Positions 1 through 8,102 of a DNA stretch of 32,373 bases are shown here, piece after piece. Within the stretch, counting starts at the first letter, position 1. The number at the start of each line of letters is the position of its first letter. Source of the DNA: a virus; the IMG/VR virus record IMGVR_UViG_3300021181_000031, positions 1-32,373 of that record. The stretch is one strand, 5' to 3'. The notes under the pieces were generated by a model. It saw nothing but the letters and a program-made list of their open reading frames with translations. It was not told the DNA's origin and did no database searches. Both the position numbers and the translations under genes were made by a program.

Positions 1-104
1 CTTTCTTCTAATTCTTTGATGCGTCTTTCCATCTCAAAATAGGCCCATACTTTAAATCCAGTATATGATACAATCGCGATCCCTAAAACAATCCATTCAA
101 TCAT
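1..104 (-). CDS. small membrane protein, cut by the window edge
   Basis: The start codon is at 104 and the gene runs out of the window at base 1, so only the first 34 residues are seen. They form one hydrophobic segment (IVLGIAIVSYTGF) followed by a charged, coiled-coil-like stretch (MERRIKELEER). One membrane span followed by a helix is common among small phage membrane proteins, including inner-membrane spanins and proteins near holins, but nothing here is diagnostic. It has the same direction as the tail-fibre genes upstream on the minus strand and begins 10 bases from the divergent gene at 114. Function unknown. Confidence 0.5.
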   Translation of the reverse strand, partial: MIEWIVLGIAIVSYTGFKVWAYFEMERRIKELEE

Positions 105-113
105 AGGTATACC

Positions 114-362
114 GTGCGTTTTCTTTTATTGATTCTTTTGCCATTTACAGCTCTTGCAGATATAACAGTTGATGAATATCGAAAGCTAGTCATTTCTTCT
201 CTTTTGTCTGAGGAGGAATCACTTTATTTCCTTTATGATGCTCATAGGCTAGATCAAGCCAAAAAATTCTATCACGGATGTATATCTCAGAATCATAAGA
301 TAATTGATTGGCTAAGTTCATCGGATTTCCCACCTAATTTATTAATTAACAATTCCAAATAG
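114..362 (+). CDS. small secreted or periplasmic protein with signal peptide
   Basis: The start is GTG at 114, with a weak GGT-type ribosome site upstream. The first 15 residues form a textbook signal peptide: a positive N-terminus, a hydrophobic core (FLLLILLPF) and an ALA cleavage site before Asp-16. The mature part is about 67 residues, mostly helical and charged, with one cysteine near the middle. It is the only plus-strand gene in this part of the window, and its last 21 bases overlap the 3' end of the convergent tail gene at 342. An exported small protein beside a membrane/coiled-coil gene suggests host lysis or envelope modification, but that is inference. A 43-codon minus-strand frame lies opposite it, so the gene itself is probable rather than certain. 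Confidence 0.55.
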   Translation: MRFLLLILLPFTALADITVDEYRKLVISSLLSEEESLYFLYDAHRLDQAKKFYHGCISQNHKIIDWLSSSDFPPNLLINNSK

Positions 363-1913
363 TTTAAAGTGACCTGTTGTTATATTACCAGCAGATGGCA
401 ATATCTGGAAACTATTTACGGCAGTTGTTGTAGTATTGTAATTAGCTGATCCTTCATATGTCCAAGCGCCTGTTGAACTTTGGAATTCATATCCTGTACG
501 GAATGAAGTTTTATTAAATGTTGTATTGGATGGTTGATCAATTCTCAAAGTTCCAGCAGCAGGAAAAGTTGTTGACGTGTTGGCAAATGTTGTTAATGGG
601 ACTCCAGCATAAGTACTAGCGAAATTTTGGAAAAGTGATGTCTCAGTACATAGAAAACCTTGATCTACATACCCTGTGGTAATAAATGAACTCCCGGAAT
701 TTGTTGAATATTGCAACTGCAATACAACATCAGTTCCACTTATAGTGACTCCATACCATATAAACATATATTGGTCAAAAGCATTCGTCATTCCTGTGAA
801 TAATAAAGATGCGCTTGAACTTGCGGTTTGAGAAGAGATCAAAACCATACTTCCACTTGCATTCTTATAGGTTGGAAATGCTGTTGGGCCATTAGAAGTG
901 AGCACCTGACCTAAAGTTCCTCCACCATTTATCAATCCCAGTTCAAGATTTAGCGGTACTTGCGTTGTTGTATTAATAGTTGAACTTGAACCTGTAAACT
1001 CACATGCAGATATAGATATTGAACCCGCACCTGTGATGGAATTTGTATTCGATGAAAGAATTGTAGAATTTGATAAGGTTAAGGAAGATCCAACAGATAT
1101 TGCCGATGCGGTTCCTGAATTGAAATAGCAACCATCGACAAGATTGTTACCACTTCCTCCTATGGTTAACCATGTTTGGTTATTTGTTCCCGCATTAGTC
1201 GTGTTCTCGTTATCCATTTTGTTTGAATAGTAAAGAACTGAACCTGTTAATGAAGATGTAACCGCACATGGTATCTCAGAACTATAAACTGTTAAAGTCC
1301 CTGAAGAGATAGTGCTTGGATTTGTTGAGGTTTGACCTGTACCATTGCTATTAGTGAAATTGCAGTTATCGATAATAATGAAACCCGTTCCTGTCATCTG
1401 AAATAACTGAGTAGCGGTATCCGATATATCCCCATTCGAAGTATACAAGAAAAGCTCACCTTGAGGATGAGTATTTGAATATTGGATTCCTGGAACGCCT
1501 CCCGAAATGTCTAAAAAACAACCAACAATTCCAACGCTAAGACCTAATGTTCCTTCACAAACAATGATAGGGGCACCATTAGACACTAACCTTATATTAT
1601 TGACAGCATTAAGTGTAGCTCCAGTTGAACCAAATGTTAGTGTTCCAATAATAGTAACACCTGAAGAATTTGTACCTGCTCCATTTATAGATGAAGTTAA
1701 ATTAACATCATCTGGGATTGTCAAATTTTCCGTATATGATCCATCTTGAATATATACTGTTCCCCCTCCAACTGCATTTGCAGCCGCAACTCCAGCTGCT
1801 ATGGTGCTATAATTTGCACCTTCACCAATTACACCAACTATAATTCTCGCCACATGTAGATCTGTGCCCCCCGGACCTTCTCCACCTTCTCCAATTGTTC
1901 CTGCCTGACTCAT
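342..1913 (-). CDS. tail fibre or appendage protein with beta-helix-like domain
   Basis: This 523-residue protein is rich in Ser, Thr, Gly and Asn. It begins with MSQAGTIG and a glycine-rich linker. Residues of roughly 25-320 read as a right-handed beta-helix of the pectate-lyase-like kind: they open with an ANYSTIAAGVAAAN segment and GGTVYIQDGSY, the usual first rungs of phage tailspikes that place a substrate groove, and continue with short repeating strands such as TLTFGSTGATLNAVNN. The last 190 residues resemble a compact beta-sandwich receptor-binding head. It is the last gene of the minus-strand tail-fibre run, 3 bases after the gene at 1917, with which it shares its N-terminus. No catalytic residues can be assigned, so binding versus depolymerase activity is open. 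Confidence 0.7.
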   Translation of the reverse strand: MSQAGTIGEGGEGPGGTDLHVARIIVGVIGEGANYSTIAAGVAAANAVGGGTVYIQDGSYTENLTIPDDVNLTSSINGAGTNSSGVTIIGTLTFGSTGATLNAVNNIRLVSNGAPIIVCEGTLGLSVGIVGCFLDISGGVPGIQYSNTHPQGELFLYTSNGDISDTATQLFQMTGTGFIIIDNCNFTNSNGTGQTSTNPSTISSGTLTVYSSEIPCAVTSSLTGSVLYYSNKMDNENTTNAGTNNQTWLTIGGSGNNLVDGCYFNSGTASAISVGSSLTLSNSTILSSNTNSITGAGSISISACEFTGSSSTINTTTQVPLNLELGLINGGGTLGQVLTSNGPTAFPTYKNASGSMVLISSQTASSSASLLFTGMTNAFDQYMFIWYGVTISGTDVVLQLQYSTNSGSSFITTGYVDQGFLCTETSLFQNFASTYAGVPLTTFANTSTTFPAAGTLRIDQPSNTTFNKTSFRTGYEFQSSTGAWTYEGSANYNTTTTAVNSFQILPSAGNITTGHFKLFGIVN

Positions 1914-1916
1914 CTT

Positions 1917-2738
1917 TTACCTTGGTGTTGTTAAGTTTAAGTTTATATAAAATAAATCAATAGATCCAGATGGAGTATTACCTGTATTGGAAATAATCAT
2001 AAAGAAAGGTGAAATAGCAGCTGTTGGTATATTCGTTGTTATCGGACCACCTGCAACTAAGGTTCCATTTATAAAATAACTAATTGATGTTCCAGAAGCA
2101 TTAACCACAATTCCATAATTTACGAATCCTGTTGTAGCTATAACAGATGAATTTACAGATGTTGTAGTTGATGAATTAGTGCTATTCAAAACATAACTTC
2201 CAGCATTAACGCTATTAGTATAGCTAATGAATACTCCATTTATAGGAGGAACAGTATTTTGGGTAGATGTCCAATCTGATAATCCCACGTAAAATGTATA
2301 GCTATCGGTTACATTAGAAAGTGCATCTAAATCTATAACGAAGTTGATGCTTAATTGTCCACCGCCTAATGCAATTGGATTTCCAGTTGCATTGTCACCT
2401 AATGTTAATGATTGGCTTCCAGCACCTGTTTGAAATCCCAACAATCCCGGATGACCAAGTAAGCCATCAATTTCAGAAAAAACACCTGCTTCTACCCAAT
2501 CTAATTTATTTTCTGATCTTAAAAAATCATCAAACTCTTGAAGTTGAGAATTTGGTGTAAATGATTCCGTACTAACTATATTTAAAGTATTTCCTGAAGC
2601 ATTTGTAGATATTCCTCCAACTCCTAACACATTTAAAATATGACTAACTGATGTTGCTGAACCTGTATTTGCGGTTAAGGTTATCTCATTTCCTTCACCC
2701 CCACCACCTGCAGCTCCGATTGTACCTGCTTGACTCAT
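1917..2738 (-). CDS. tail appendage protein with lectin-like domain
   Basis: A 273-residue protein that starts MSQAGTIG like its downstream neighbour, suggesting both dock on the same virion partner through a common N-terminal peptide. After a glycine linker come a segment typical of phage fibre shafts (NTGSATSVSHILNVLGVGG) and a C-terminal domain of about 190 residues with alternating beta strands (LSINFVIDLDAL, YTFYVGLSDW, VNYGIVVNASG). That pattern looks like a concanavalin-type jelly roll. A similar domain ends the protein encoded at 3088. The probable role is host-surface binding. It lies 2 bases after the gene at 2741 in the same transcription unit. Fold assignment is by eye only. Confidence 0.65.
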   Translation of the reverse strand: MSQAGTIGAAGGGGEGNEITLTANTGSATSVSHILNVLGVGGISTNASGNTLNIVSTESFTPNSQLQEFDDFLRSENKLDWVEAGVFSEIDGLLGHPGLLGFQTGAGSQSLTLGDNATGNPIALGGGQLSINFVIDLDALSNVTDSYTFYVGLSDWTSTQNTVPPINGVFISYTNSVNAGSYVLNSTNSSTTTSVNSSVIATTGFVNYGIVVNASGTSISYFINGTLVAGGPITTNIPTAAISPFFMIISNTGNTPSGSIDLFYINLNLTTPR

Positions 2739-2740
2739 CT

Positions 2741-3079
2741 TTAACCTGATACATTATATTGTGAAACAAGATAGATGCTTCCAGATGTTCCCGAAACAAA
2801 TGTACCCTTAATATAGATCTGTGTTCCAGCAGGACAGTATTGTGTATTAGGATTTCCTGTTTTAAGCTCATCATAAAGCCAGAAAGAATTGGCTGGGCAG
2901 ACATCATAGTCATTCACACCATCTATGGAAACGGTCACTAATGTTCCGCTTGCATTCACCATCTTCAAGATTATAGAAGGGTAAAGCAATGGACCACCTA
3001 TTGCAATATAGGAACCTGCTAATGAAGTAGAGTTAACGCTTCTTAGCAGTTCCCATGAAATTCTAGTTGTATATGACAT
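2741..3079 (-). CDS. small tail-associated protein
   Basis: I place the start at the ATG at 3079 (MSYTTRISW), because AGGA lies 6 bases upstream in the mRNA; a longer frame to 3103 would overlap the preceding gene and lacks that signal. The product is 112 residues with beta-type sequence, a short conserved-looking centre (VSIDGVNDYDVCPANSFWLYDEL) and two cysteines. It sits between two tail-fibre genes with gaps of only 8 and 2 bases, so it is co-transcribed with them and probably a virion appendage subunit or fibre chaperone. No family recognised. Confidence 0.6.
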   Translation of the reverse strand: MSYTTRISWELLRSVNSTSLAGSYIAIGGPLLYPSIILKMVNASGTLVTVSIDGVNDYDVCPANSFWLYDELKTGNPNTQYCPAGTQIYIKGTFVSGTSGSIYLVSQYNVSG

Positions 3080-3087
3080 AATTATCC

Positions 3088-4374
3088 TTATTGTAAACCA
3101 CATTGATAAGATGCCAAGTCTACTTCAGCATGACCTCCAGCAGATGTAGAATAGATGATGTAGGGAATAACAGTAAGAGCCGAAGTGAAGGTGTAAGCTG
3201 CCACTGCAGTAGGTGTGACACCATTAAGAAGATATGTAACTACTCCACCTGCACTGACAAGAACCTCAACTGTAAATATAGTGGAAGCAGTTACCGATTG
3301 AGTAGTGGATGTAACTGTATTACCACCTCCACCAACTTGAGTTTGTAATTCAACTAGACCTGCTGTGGAATGGACACCAATGGTCGCATAATCGGTATAG
3401 CCTCCAGGTATTGTTGCTTGGTAGGTTTGCACTTTGCGAAAGCCAACATATAGATCAGTCACATCCGCTAATGTTGCAATGCTAAATGCTGCTTTGACGT
3501 AGAATGCTGCTGAGGTTCCTATTACGAATGCATTCTTAGCATTCACAGTATTTCCTTCTGTGATTTCAATAGATTTAGAGGCGGCTCCTGTAATGGTATC
3601 AATATCCAAACCATCTCCAAGAGTGGTGCTAACAGAAGGAGCAATAGCCGTTGAAACAGTGGTATTATATTGCTCGAATTGTGCACCCCATTGAGGTACT
3701 GACCATATATTATATGTATTGATGGTAACAGCTGCAACCCCTCCAGTACTTGCACTCATAGAAGGGATTCCGGTGAATTTTGGAACAAATGTATTCTCAG
3801 TATTAGAAACATAAACAGCAGCTGGTGGGGATCCGGCCCCTTGTCCCATAATGACTTGTCCATTAGCCAGAGGAGTGATAGCAGGAACACCAGTTGTTCC
3901 AGTCGTGAGTACACCATTATCAGCAGTGGTCAATCCACCGATGGTATTAGCTGCTGTGGAATATAATAGCTGGTTAATTGTGGTAGTTGAAGGATATGTT
4001 GCTGTACTATAAACAGGTGCACTTGATGCTCCAGCACTCTGCAAAACTTGACCTGATGTTCCTGCTCCTGTCGATGTGGTGGAATTAGCTCCTGTAGCAT
4101 ATAGAACGCCATCTGTAGTTAATGGAGCGCTTACCACAAGATCACCGCTTGAGTTAGCTAATTGTATCCAATTAGCGGACAAAACTCCACCTGTAGTACT
4201 CAAATTTAACAATTGCCAGATACCATTACTTGGCCATATCCATACTTGTCCAACAAGATAGTTAACGTCAGATGAATTGACTGGAGCCCTTACATCAAAG
4301 TGCGGATAGATAACACTTTGTCCAAATGTTGAGGGAAAGCCTATTCCATATAAATTTTGATTTGGCTGTGTCAT
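3088..4374 (-). CDS. tail fibre protein
   Basis: First gene of the minus-strand tail-fibre operon, with a strong AAAGGAGG ribosome site 5 bases before its ATG. The 428-residue product has a short N-terminal head, a W-rich patch (VGQVWIWPSNGIWQLLNLS), then a shaft of repeated Gly/Thr/Ala units such as GVLYATGANSTTSTG and GQVLQSAGASSAPVYS; each resembles the degenerate repeats of trimeric phage fibre shafts. From about residue 240 a C-terminal beta-sandwich domain follows, similar in strand pattern to the lectin-like module of the gene at 1917. The expected role is receptor recognition at the distal end of the tail. Confidence 0.7.
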   Translation of the reverse strand: MTQPNQNLYGIGFPSTFGQSVIYPHFDVRAPVNSSDVNYLVGQVWIWPSNGIWQLLNLSTTGGVLSANWIQLANSSGDLVVSAPLTTDGVLYATGANSTTSTGAGTSGQVLQSAGASSAPVYSTATYPSTTTINQLLYSTAANTIGGLTTADNGVLTTGTTGVPAITPLANGQVIMGQGAGSPPAAVYVSNTENTFVPKFTGIPSMSASTGGVAAVTINTYNIWSVPQWGAQFEQYNTTVSTAIAPSVSTTLGDGLDIDTITGAASKSIEITEGNTVNAKNAFVIGTSAAFYVKAAFSIATLADVTDLYVGFRKVQTYQATIPGGYTDYATIGVHSTAGLVELQTQVGGGGNTVTSTTQSVTASTIFTVEVLVSAGGVVTYLLNGVTPTAVAAYTFTSALTVIPYIIYSTSAGGHAEVDLASYQCGLQ

Positions 4375-4378
4375 ATAG

Positions 4379-4428
4379 CCTCCTTTTTAGTAAATTTAAA
4401 ATTATAATATATAAATATTTATGGAAAT
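4379..4428 (-). promoter_or_regulatory. probable promoter and leader of the tail-fibre operon
   Basis: On the minus strand a consensus -10 box (TATAAT) occupies 4401-4406, inside a very AT-rich stretch. The -35 region is weak (TTTCCA at 4422-4427, spacing 15). The ribosome site AAAGGAGG at 4379-4386 follows. This is the only place where the minus-strand fibre genes can start transcription inside the window, since they are nearly contiguous. The poor -35 box hints at a phage activator or modified host polymerase. Confidence 0.35.
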
Positions 4429-4485
4429 GATTTAATTGCACACAAATTAACATTGTGGCATTGTGATAATAAAAAAGAGATACCT

Positions 4486-4644
4486 ATGAGAGATACAATA
4501 ATGCGTGTCAGGTTGCCTACTGATCTTTATAAAGAATATAAGAAACTTTGTGTCGACCTGGACTTGTCTTTACCGGCTCAAACTGAATCTTTGATATGCA
4601 ACTTTGTGACAATCCATAAGCAAAACAAGGCAGTAATGAAATGA
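4486..4644 (+). CDS. ribbon-helix-helix DNA-binding protein
   Basis: I choose the ATG at 4486, preceded by AAGAGA, over an in-frame ATG at 4453. The 52-residue product begins with MRVRLPTDLYKEYKKLC, the beta strand plus first helix of the Arc/CopG ribbon-helix-helix fold (alternating R-x-L-P residues), followed by a second helix around SLPAQTESLICNFV. Such proteins bind DNA as dimers and often autoregulate. As first gene of the packaging module, immediately upstream of a small gene and the large terminase, it could regulate this cluster, or act as a terminase accessory, since P22-like and T7-like packaging modules often begin with small DNA-binding proteins. The stop codon overlaps the next start (ATGA). 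Confidence 0.55.
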   Translation: MRDTIMRVRLPTDLYKEYKKLCVDLDLSLPAQTESLICNFVTIHKQNKAVMK

Positions 4645-4829
4645 ATAAAAAGCACGGACCTCCTTCATATAAGGAATTAGAAAAAGATATAAAGAAATTC
4701 AAATATTGCTTATTAATACTAAGCGAGATTGTTTTGGATGTATTGGGATCAACAAATATGGATAGGTTTATGGAAATAGTAAATAGATACGGTGCTAGTG
4801 TAGCTGAGTATGAAGAAAAATATGACTGA
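4641..4829 (+). CDS. small protein of unknown function upstream of terminase
   Basis: A 62-residue acidic/basic protein with a Lys-rich N-terminus (MNKKHGPPSYKELEKDIKKF) and a hydrophobic helix (YCLLILSEIVLDVLGS). It starts with a 4-base ATGA overlap to the ribbon-helix-helix gene and ends inside the first codons of TerL, so the three are translationally coupled. No family recognised. The position suggests a role in packaging or its regulation, but the sequence does not show one. Confidence 0.55.
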   Translation: MNKKHGPPSYKELEKDIKKFKYCLLILSEIVLDVLGSTNMDRFMEIVNRYGASVAEYEEKYD

Positions 4830-6099
4830 TCCTTTAAGCAAGAAACAGATGGAGTTTATAATTAATTCTACAGCTAAGTGGAATTTGGCTCATGGTTCTG
4901 TTCGCTCAGGGAAAACCGTTGGTACACTATTTAGATTCATGCAAGCTTGCAAAAACTGCCCTGATAGTCAAATATTCATGGTTGGGCATAGTTCGGATAC
5001 GATATTCCAGAATGCTGTTAGATTACTGCTTGAGAGTTCCCAACTAGCCTTATTCCGACCTTTCTGTACATGGCATACTGGTAATCGTGAACTCAAGTTC
5101 TTCGATAAGACAATAAAAACTATGGGTGCTAAAGATGAAGGTGCCATAGGTCAGTTTCAGGGAAAAACCATGTCTTTGGTATATTGTGATGAGATGACAT
5201 TATACCCCAATTCCATAATAGATATGATTGATACGCGTCTAAGTAACCCTCACAGCATGGGTTTTGCTAGTATGAATCCTTCCCACCCTGATCATCAGCT
5301 TAAAAAGTGGATAGACAAAGCAGAAGCAGGAGATAAGAATTACTATTCTCTACACTTTAACCTAGATGATAACCCTTATGTCGATGAAAATTACAAGCAA
5401 CGCATTCGTGATAGCCTCTCTGGTTTATTTTATAAGCGTAATTATCTTGGGCTTTGGTGTCTTGCGGAGGGGGCTATTTTTGACTTTTTTGATAGAAAAG
5501 TTCATGTTGTTTCTCGCCCTCCTGCTGCCGCTGATTATTGGATTGCTGGAATTGATTACGGAACTATTAATGCATTTGTTTGCCTAATTATTGGTATAAG
5601 TACCGGTCAATATAGCCAAACAGGGAAAAGAATGTGGGTCGAAAAAGAATATTACTGGAATTCTAAGCAAACACAAAAGCAAAAAACGAATTCAGAATAT
5701 GCAAACGACGTTCAAGAATTCTTAGAGCCATATTCTATTAAAGGAATATACCTTGATCCTAGTGCTGAAGCATTTCAACTTGAATTGAAGAGAAGAGGGA
5801 TGCATGTTATTCATGCTTACAACAATGTAGAAAATGGAATACAGATTATGACAAGTGAGATGTCAAAAGGTAACCTGTATATTCTTGAAGAATGTAAGAA
5901 TACCATTAGAGAAATCGAAAGTTATGTATGGGACCCAAAGAAAAGCGAAAAAGGGTTCGACGAGCCACTAAAGAAGGATGACCATTGTCCAGACGCACTT
6001 CGCTATGCAATTTCAACACATAAAGTAAACATATATGACCCCTATAAGGACAAAGAAAGAAATAACGAATGGAAAATGAATAGGTATCATCAATGGTAA
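4810..6099 (+). CDS. terminase large subunit (TerL), packaging ATPase and nuclease
   Basis: A 429-residue motor protein that translocates DNA into the prohead through the portal and cuts the concatemer. Residues 29-36 (GSVRSGKT) form the Walker A loop and 123-128 (LVYCDE) the Walker B motif with catalytic Glu-128. The C-terminal RNase H-like nuclease has the expected acidic residues: Asp-249 in AGIDYG, Asp-316 in YLDPSAEA, and Asp-390/391 in DDHCPDAL. Length and motif order match the Terminase_3/6 type of podoviruses. Two starts are possible, ATG 4810 or ATG 4822; both overlap the previous gene. A 164-bp stretch (5113-5276) recurs without a mismatch in the truncated copy at 6982-7145. Its usual TerS partner is not adjacent; a candidate lies at 28572-28997. 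Confidence 0.92.
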   Translation: MKKNMTDPLSKKQMEFIINSTAKWNLAHGSVRSGKTVGTLFRFMQACKNCPDSQIFMVGHSSDTIFQNAVRLLLESSQLALFRPFCTWHTGNRELKFFDKTIKTMGAKDEGAIGQFQGKTMSLVYCDEMTLYPNSIIDMIDTRLSNPHSMGFASMNPSHPDHQLKKWIDKAEAGDKNYYSLHFNLDDNPYVDENYKQRIRDSLSGLFYKRNYLGLWCLAEGAIFDFFDRKVHVVSRPPAAADYWIAGIDYGTINAFVCLIIGISTGQYSQTGKRMWVEKEYYWNSKQTQKQKTNSEYANDVQEFLEPYSIKGIYLDPSAEAFQLELKRRGMHVIHAYNNVENGIQIMTSEMSKGNLYILEECKNTIREIESYVWDPKKSEKGFDEPLKKDDHCPDALRYAISTHKVNIYDPYKDKERNNEWKMNRYHQW

Positions 6100-6386
6100 A
6101 GAAAAATAAGACTGATAATTATCCAGAAAATGTAAAATACGATACTGCTATCGACTATAGCGCACATGTTTCATTCGTACCCGTGAAGAAAATTGATTCA
6201 CATTTCAATCCACGTATATTTCTTGATGATGAGAAGATCGATATCGGATATGTAATACGACTAATAACTGTATTGATGCAAGAAATAGAAAAACACAAAT
6301 GGGATGCAAGAAACTTAGCCCTTACTCTAAATCATAGTCTGATAAGGCTTTTGGCTTATCTTGAAGTTAAGAGAGATCAACAATGA
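6093..6386 (+). CDS. conserved-looking small protein after terminase
   Basis: A 97-residue protein whose start overlaps the end of TerL by 7 bases, implying coupled translation. The N-terminal half is polar (NYPENVKYDTAIDYSAHVSF), the C-terminal half a helix pair (VIRLITVLMQEIEKHKWDAR, NLALTLNHSLIRLLAYLEVK). No membrane span or known motif. Lying between TerL and the portal it may be a packaging accessory. Function unknown. Confidence 0.65.
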   Translation: MVKKNKTDNYPENVKYDTAIDYSAHVSFVPVKKIDSHFNPRIFLDDEKIDIGYVIRLITVLMQEIEKHKWDARNLALTLNHSLIRLLAYLEVKRDQQ

Positions 6387-6493
6387 ATAATTAGATTAAA
6401 GTTAACATAATTGATATTATCAGACTAGGAAAATGAACTAATCTTGTTGAAACTCATTCTACATCAACATATTTATTTGTCAAGGAAAAAATT

Positions 6494-6730
6494 ATGAACG
6501 AAGTAATTACTTTAATCAAAGAACTAAATATACAGACTATCGTGCCAATGATAGCCATCATGTGGTATTTCACTAGAGATTTGAGAAATCAAATCCTAAA
6601 TCTAGAGAAAGATATGAAAGAAGATAGACTAGAAACTCATAAGAAATGCGAAGCAATGAATCATAGGACTGATAAGCTTTATGAAATGTTTATTTCATTG
6701 CTTAAAGATAATAAGAGGAATAGACATTAA
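6494..6730 (+). CDS. single-span membrane protein with cytoplasmic coiled coil
   Basis: A 78-residue protein with an AAGGA ribosome site 7 bases upstream. Residues about 12-27 form one hydrophobic segment (IQTIVPMIAIMWYF), followed by a charged helix with coiled-coil spacing (ILNLEKDMKEDRLETH). This shape recurs at 27195-27389. It could be a holin-like or membrane-anchoring protein; one span plus a long charged tail is less typical of a classical holin. About 110 bases without a gene precede it, in which I see nothing beyond AT-rich sequence. Confidence 0.6.
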   Translation: MNEVITLIKELNIQTIVPMIAIMWYFTRDLRNQILNLEKDMKEDRLETHKKCEAMNHRTDKLYEMFISLLKDNKRNRH

Positions 6731-6758
6731 TACCCTCTTCTGTTATGCTATTCCCTTT

Positions 6759-6807
6759 GCAAACCTAGGATCGCTTCCGAAAAGTGGCATCTCACCACCT
6801 GGTTTGC
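6759..6807 (+). ncRNA. three-way-junction leader RNA, copy 1
   Basis: A 49-base element that folds as a perfect three-way junction. Closing stem GCAAACC (6759-6765) pairs with GGTTTGC (6801-6807). Inside are a small hairpin (GGA/TCC, loop TCGCT), a GAAAA linker, a hairpin GTGG/CCAC with loop CATCTCA, and a CT linker. Copy 2 at 8466-8515 has the same junction bases (TA, GAAWA, CT) but different, compensating stem bases, which strongly supports selection on the fold. In both copies the element ends about 30 bases before a Shine-Dalgarno site and start codon. Here that start (6841) opens a terminase fragment. It matches no riboswitch or ribozyme core that I know. Confidence 0.65.
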
Positions 6808-6840
6808 ACTCACAATGAGATTAACTTGAGAGGTTTATCA

Positions 6841-7200
6841 ATGGAAAAAAGAAAAAATAGTTCAGATACGATATTCCAGAATGCTATTAGATTATTGCTA
6901 GAAAGCCCCCAATTGGCCATATTCCGCCCTTTCTGTAAATGGCATCGTGGTAAGCGTGTACCTAAATTCTTTGACAAGTCCATAAAAACTATGGGTGCTA
7001 AAGATGAAGGTGCCATAGGTCAGTTTCAGGGAAAAACCATGTCTTTGGTATATTGTGATGAGATGACATTATACCCCAATTCCATAATAGATATGATTGA
7101 TACGCGTCTAAGTAACCCTCACAGCATGGGTTTTGCTAGTATGAACCCCTCTCACCCCGATCATCAACTTAAAAAGTGGATAGACAAAGCAGAAGGATGA
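6841..7200 (+). pseudogene. truncated second terminase copy fused to a foreign start
   Basis: The frame opens with GAGAGG, ATG and six non-terminase residues (MEKRKN), then continues in frame as TerL residues 61 to about 174 (SSDTIFQNA to KKWIDKAE), and stops two bases after Gly-119. It keeps the Walker B region (LVYCDEMT) but lacks Walker A and the whole nuclease, so it cannot be a working motor. Most of it is a diverged allele: its protein differs at several positions in the segment before 6982 (for example WHRGKRVPKF against WHTGNRELKF). Bases 6982-7145 are identical to 5113-5276 of the intact gene. It is flanked by the leader RNA and an HNH gene, as expected for sequence carried in by a homing element. 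A dominant-negative or regulatory role is possible but unsupported. Confidence 0.75.
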
Positions 7201-7237
7201 TTCAAAGCCTGCACAAGATTGATTTAGTAAGTTATTA

Positions 7238-8041
7238 ATGAATTTATTAGAATATAATCCAAAAAAACCTCATAAATCTATTTTTAAATTAGATCTTCAA
7301 GATAAACATATAGGAAAATATCATGTAATAAAAAGAGATGAAAATAAATATGGAAATTGGAAATGTATTTGTGAATGTGGAAATCGATTGAGTATAAGAG
7401 GGACAAGATTAATAAAAAATGAAAGAGAATTCTGTAAAAAATGTAAACCTAGAAAAACAAAAGAAAAAAATAATCGATCTAGACAGTGTAAAAAATGCGG
7501 AAAATCATATGAAATGTCGGAAAATGCTAAACATTCAAAATTTTGTAGTAAAATATGCTCTAGAGATTTGAAAACAATATGCAAAATTTGTGGCAAAGAA
7601 TTCCCTCCCAGGAAAGGAACACAGAATGTATTTTGTTCTTTACAATGCAAAATAAAAAATCATTATAAAATTAATGAAGATGGGTGTTGGATATGGGTGA
7701 ATGTACATGAACACGCATATGGGTCTCAGATAAGTTTTGATAATAAGAGATACACATTTACAAGAATTGCTTACGAATTATCTAAAAGAGAAATACCCAA
7801 AGGAATGTTTTTAACTCGTAAGTGTAAGAATTATAAATGCGTAAATCCTGATCATCATGAAGTTATTACAAAAGAAAGATTCTACAAATTGTGTAATCAT
7901 AACAATGTTACTAAAAGAATTAACGTCGAAATTGTGGAAAAAATCATAGAGTTGCATGAATGCGGATTAAATCCTGAAGAAATTGTTAAAAAATATTCTA
8001 AAAATTTTAAATATAAATCTTTTAGAAAAACTTCATCATAA
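7238..8041 (+). CDS. HNH homing endonuclease with zinc ribbons
   Basis: A 267-residue, very lysine-rich and AT-rich protein. The N-terminus (YHVIKRDENKYGNWKCICEC, then CGN and CKKC) is a zinc-ribbon DNA-binding module often joined to phage HNH enzymes. Two more treble-clef style cysteine sets follow (CKKCGKSYEM, CKICGKEF with later CSLQC). The nuclease domain lies around residues 145-205: CWIWVNV, then RKCKNYKCVNPDHHEVIT, matching the R-x-C-x-N-x-x-C-V-N-P-x-H signature of phage HNH endonucleases. A C-terminal helix-turn-helix-like stretch (VEKIIELHECGLNPEEIVKK) would aid target recognition. It sits 37 bases after the terminase fragment, implying that it cuts, or once cut, a terminase allele. 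Confidence 0.8.
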   Translation: MNLLEYNPKKPHKSIFKLDLQDKHIGKYHVIKRDENKYGNWKCICECGNRLSIRGTRLIKNEREFCKKCKPRKTKEKNNRSRQCKKCGKSYEMSENAKHSKFCSKICSRDLKTICKICGKEFPPRKGTQNVFCSLQCKIKNHYKINEDGCWIWVNVHEHAYGSQISFDNKRYTFTRIAYELSKREIPKGMFLTRKCKNYKCVNPDHHEVITKERFYKLCNHNNVTKRINVEIVEKIIELHECGLNPEEIVKKYSKNFKYKSFRKTSS

Positions 8042-8102
8042 AAGGAATATCTATTGTATATATCCCCACAGAAGCAAATTTACCAATAATGGAAGCTGGA
8101 CG

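Noticed and set aside
1507-1749. Plus-strand frames inside the tail-fibre genes (also 3103-3348, 4076-4261)
   Set aside because: Open only because the low-complexity Ser/Thr/Gly codons on the minus strand avoid stops on the other; no ribosome sites and no coherent protein features.
6759-6807. Purine riboswitch, hammerhead ribozyme or cyclic-di-GMP riboswitch
   Set aside because: The three-way shape fits loosely, but the diagnostic core bases (for example CUGANGA/GAAA or the purine J2/3 sequence) are absent.
6841-8041. Intron-interrupted second terminase gene
   Set aside because: No group I or II core is visible around 7200-8100 and no terminase C-terminus follows the HNH gene.
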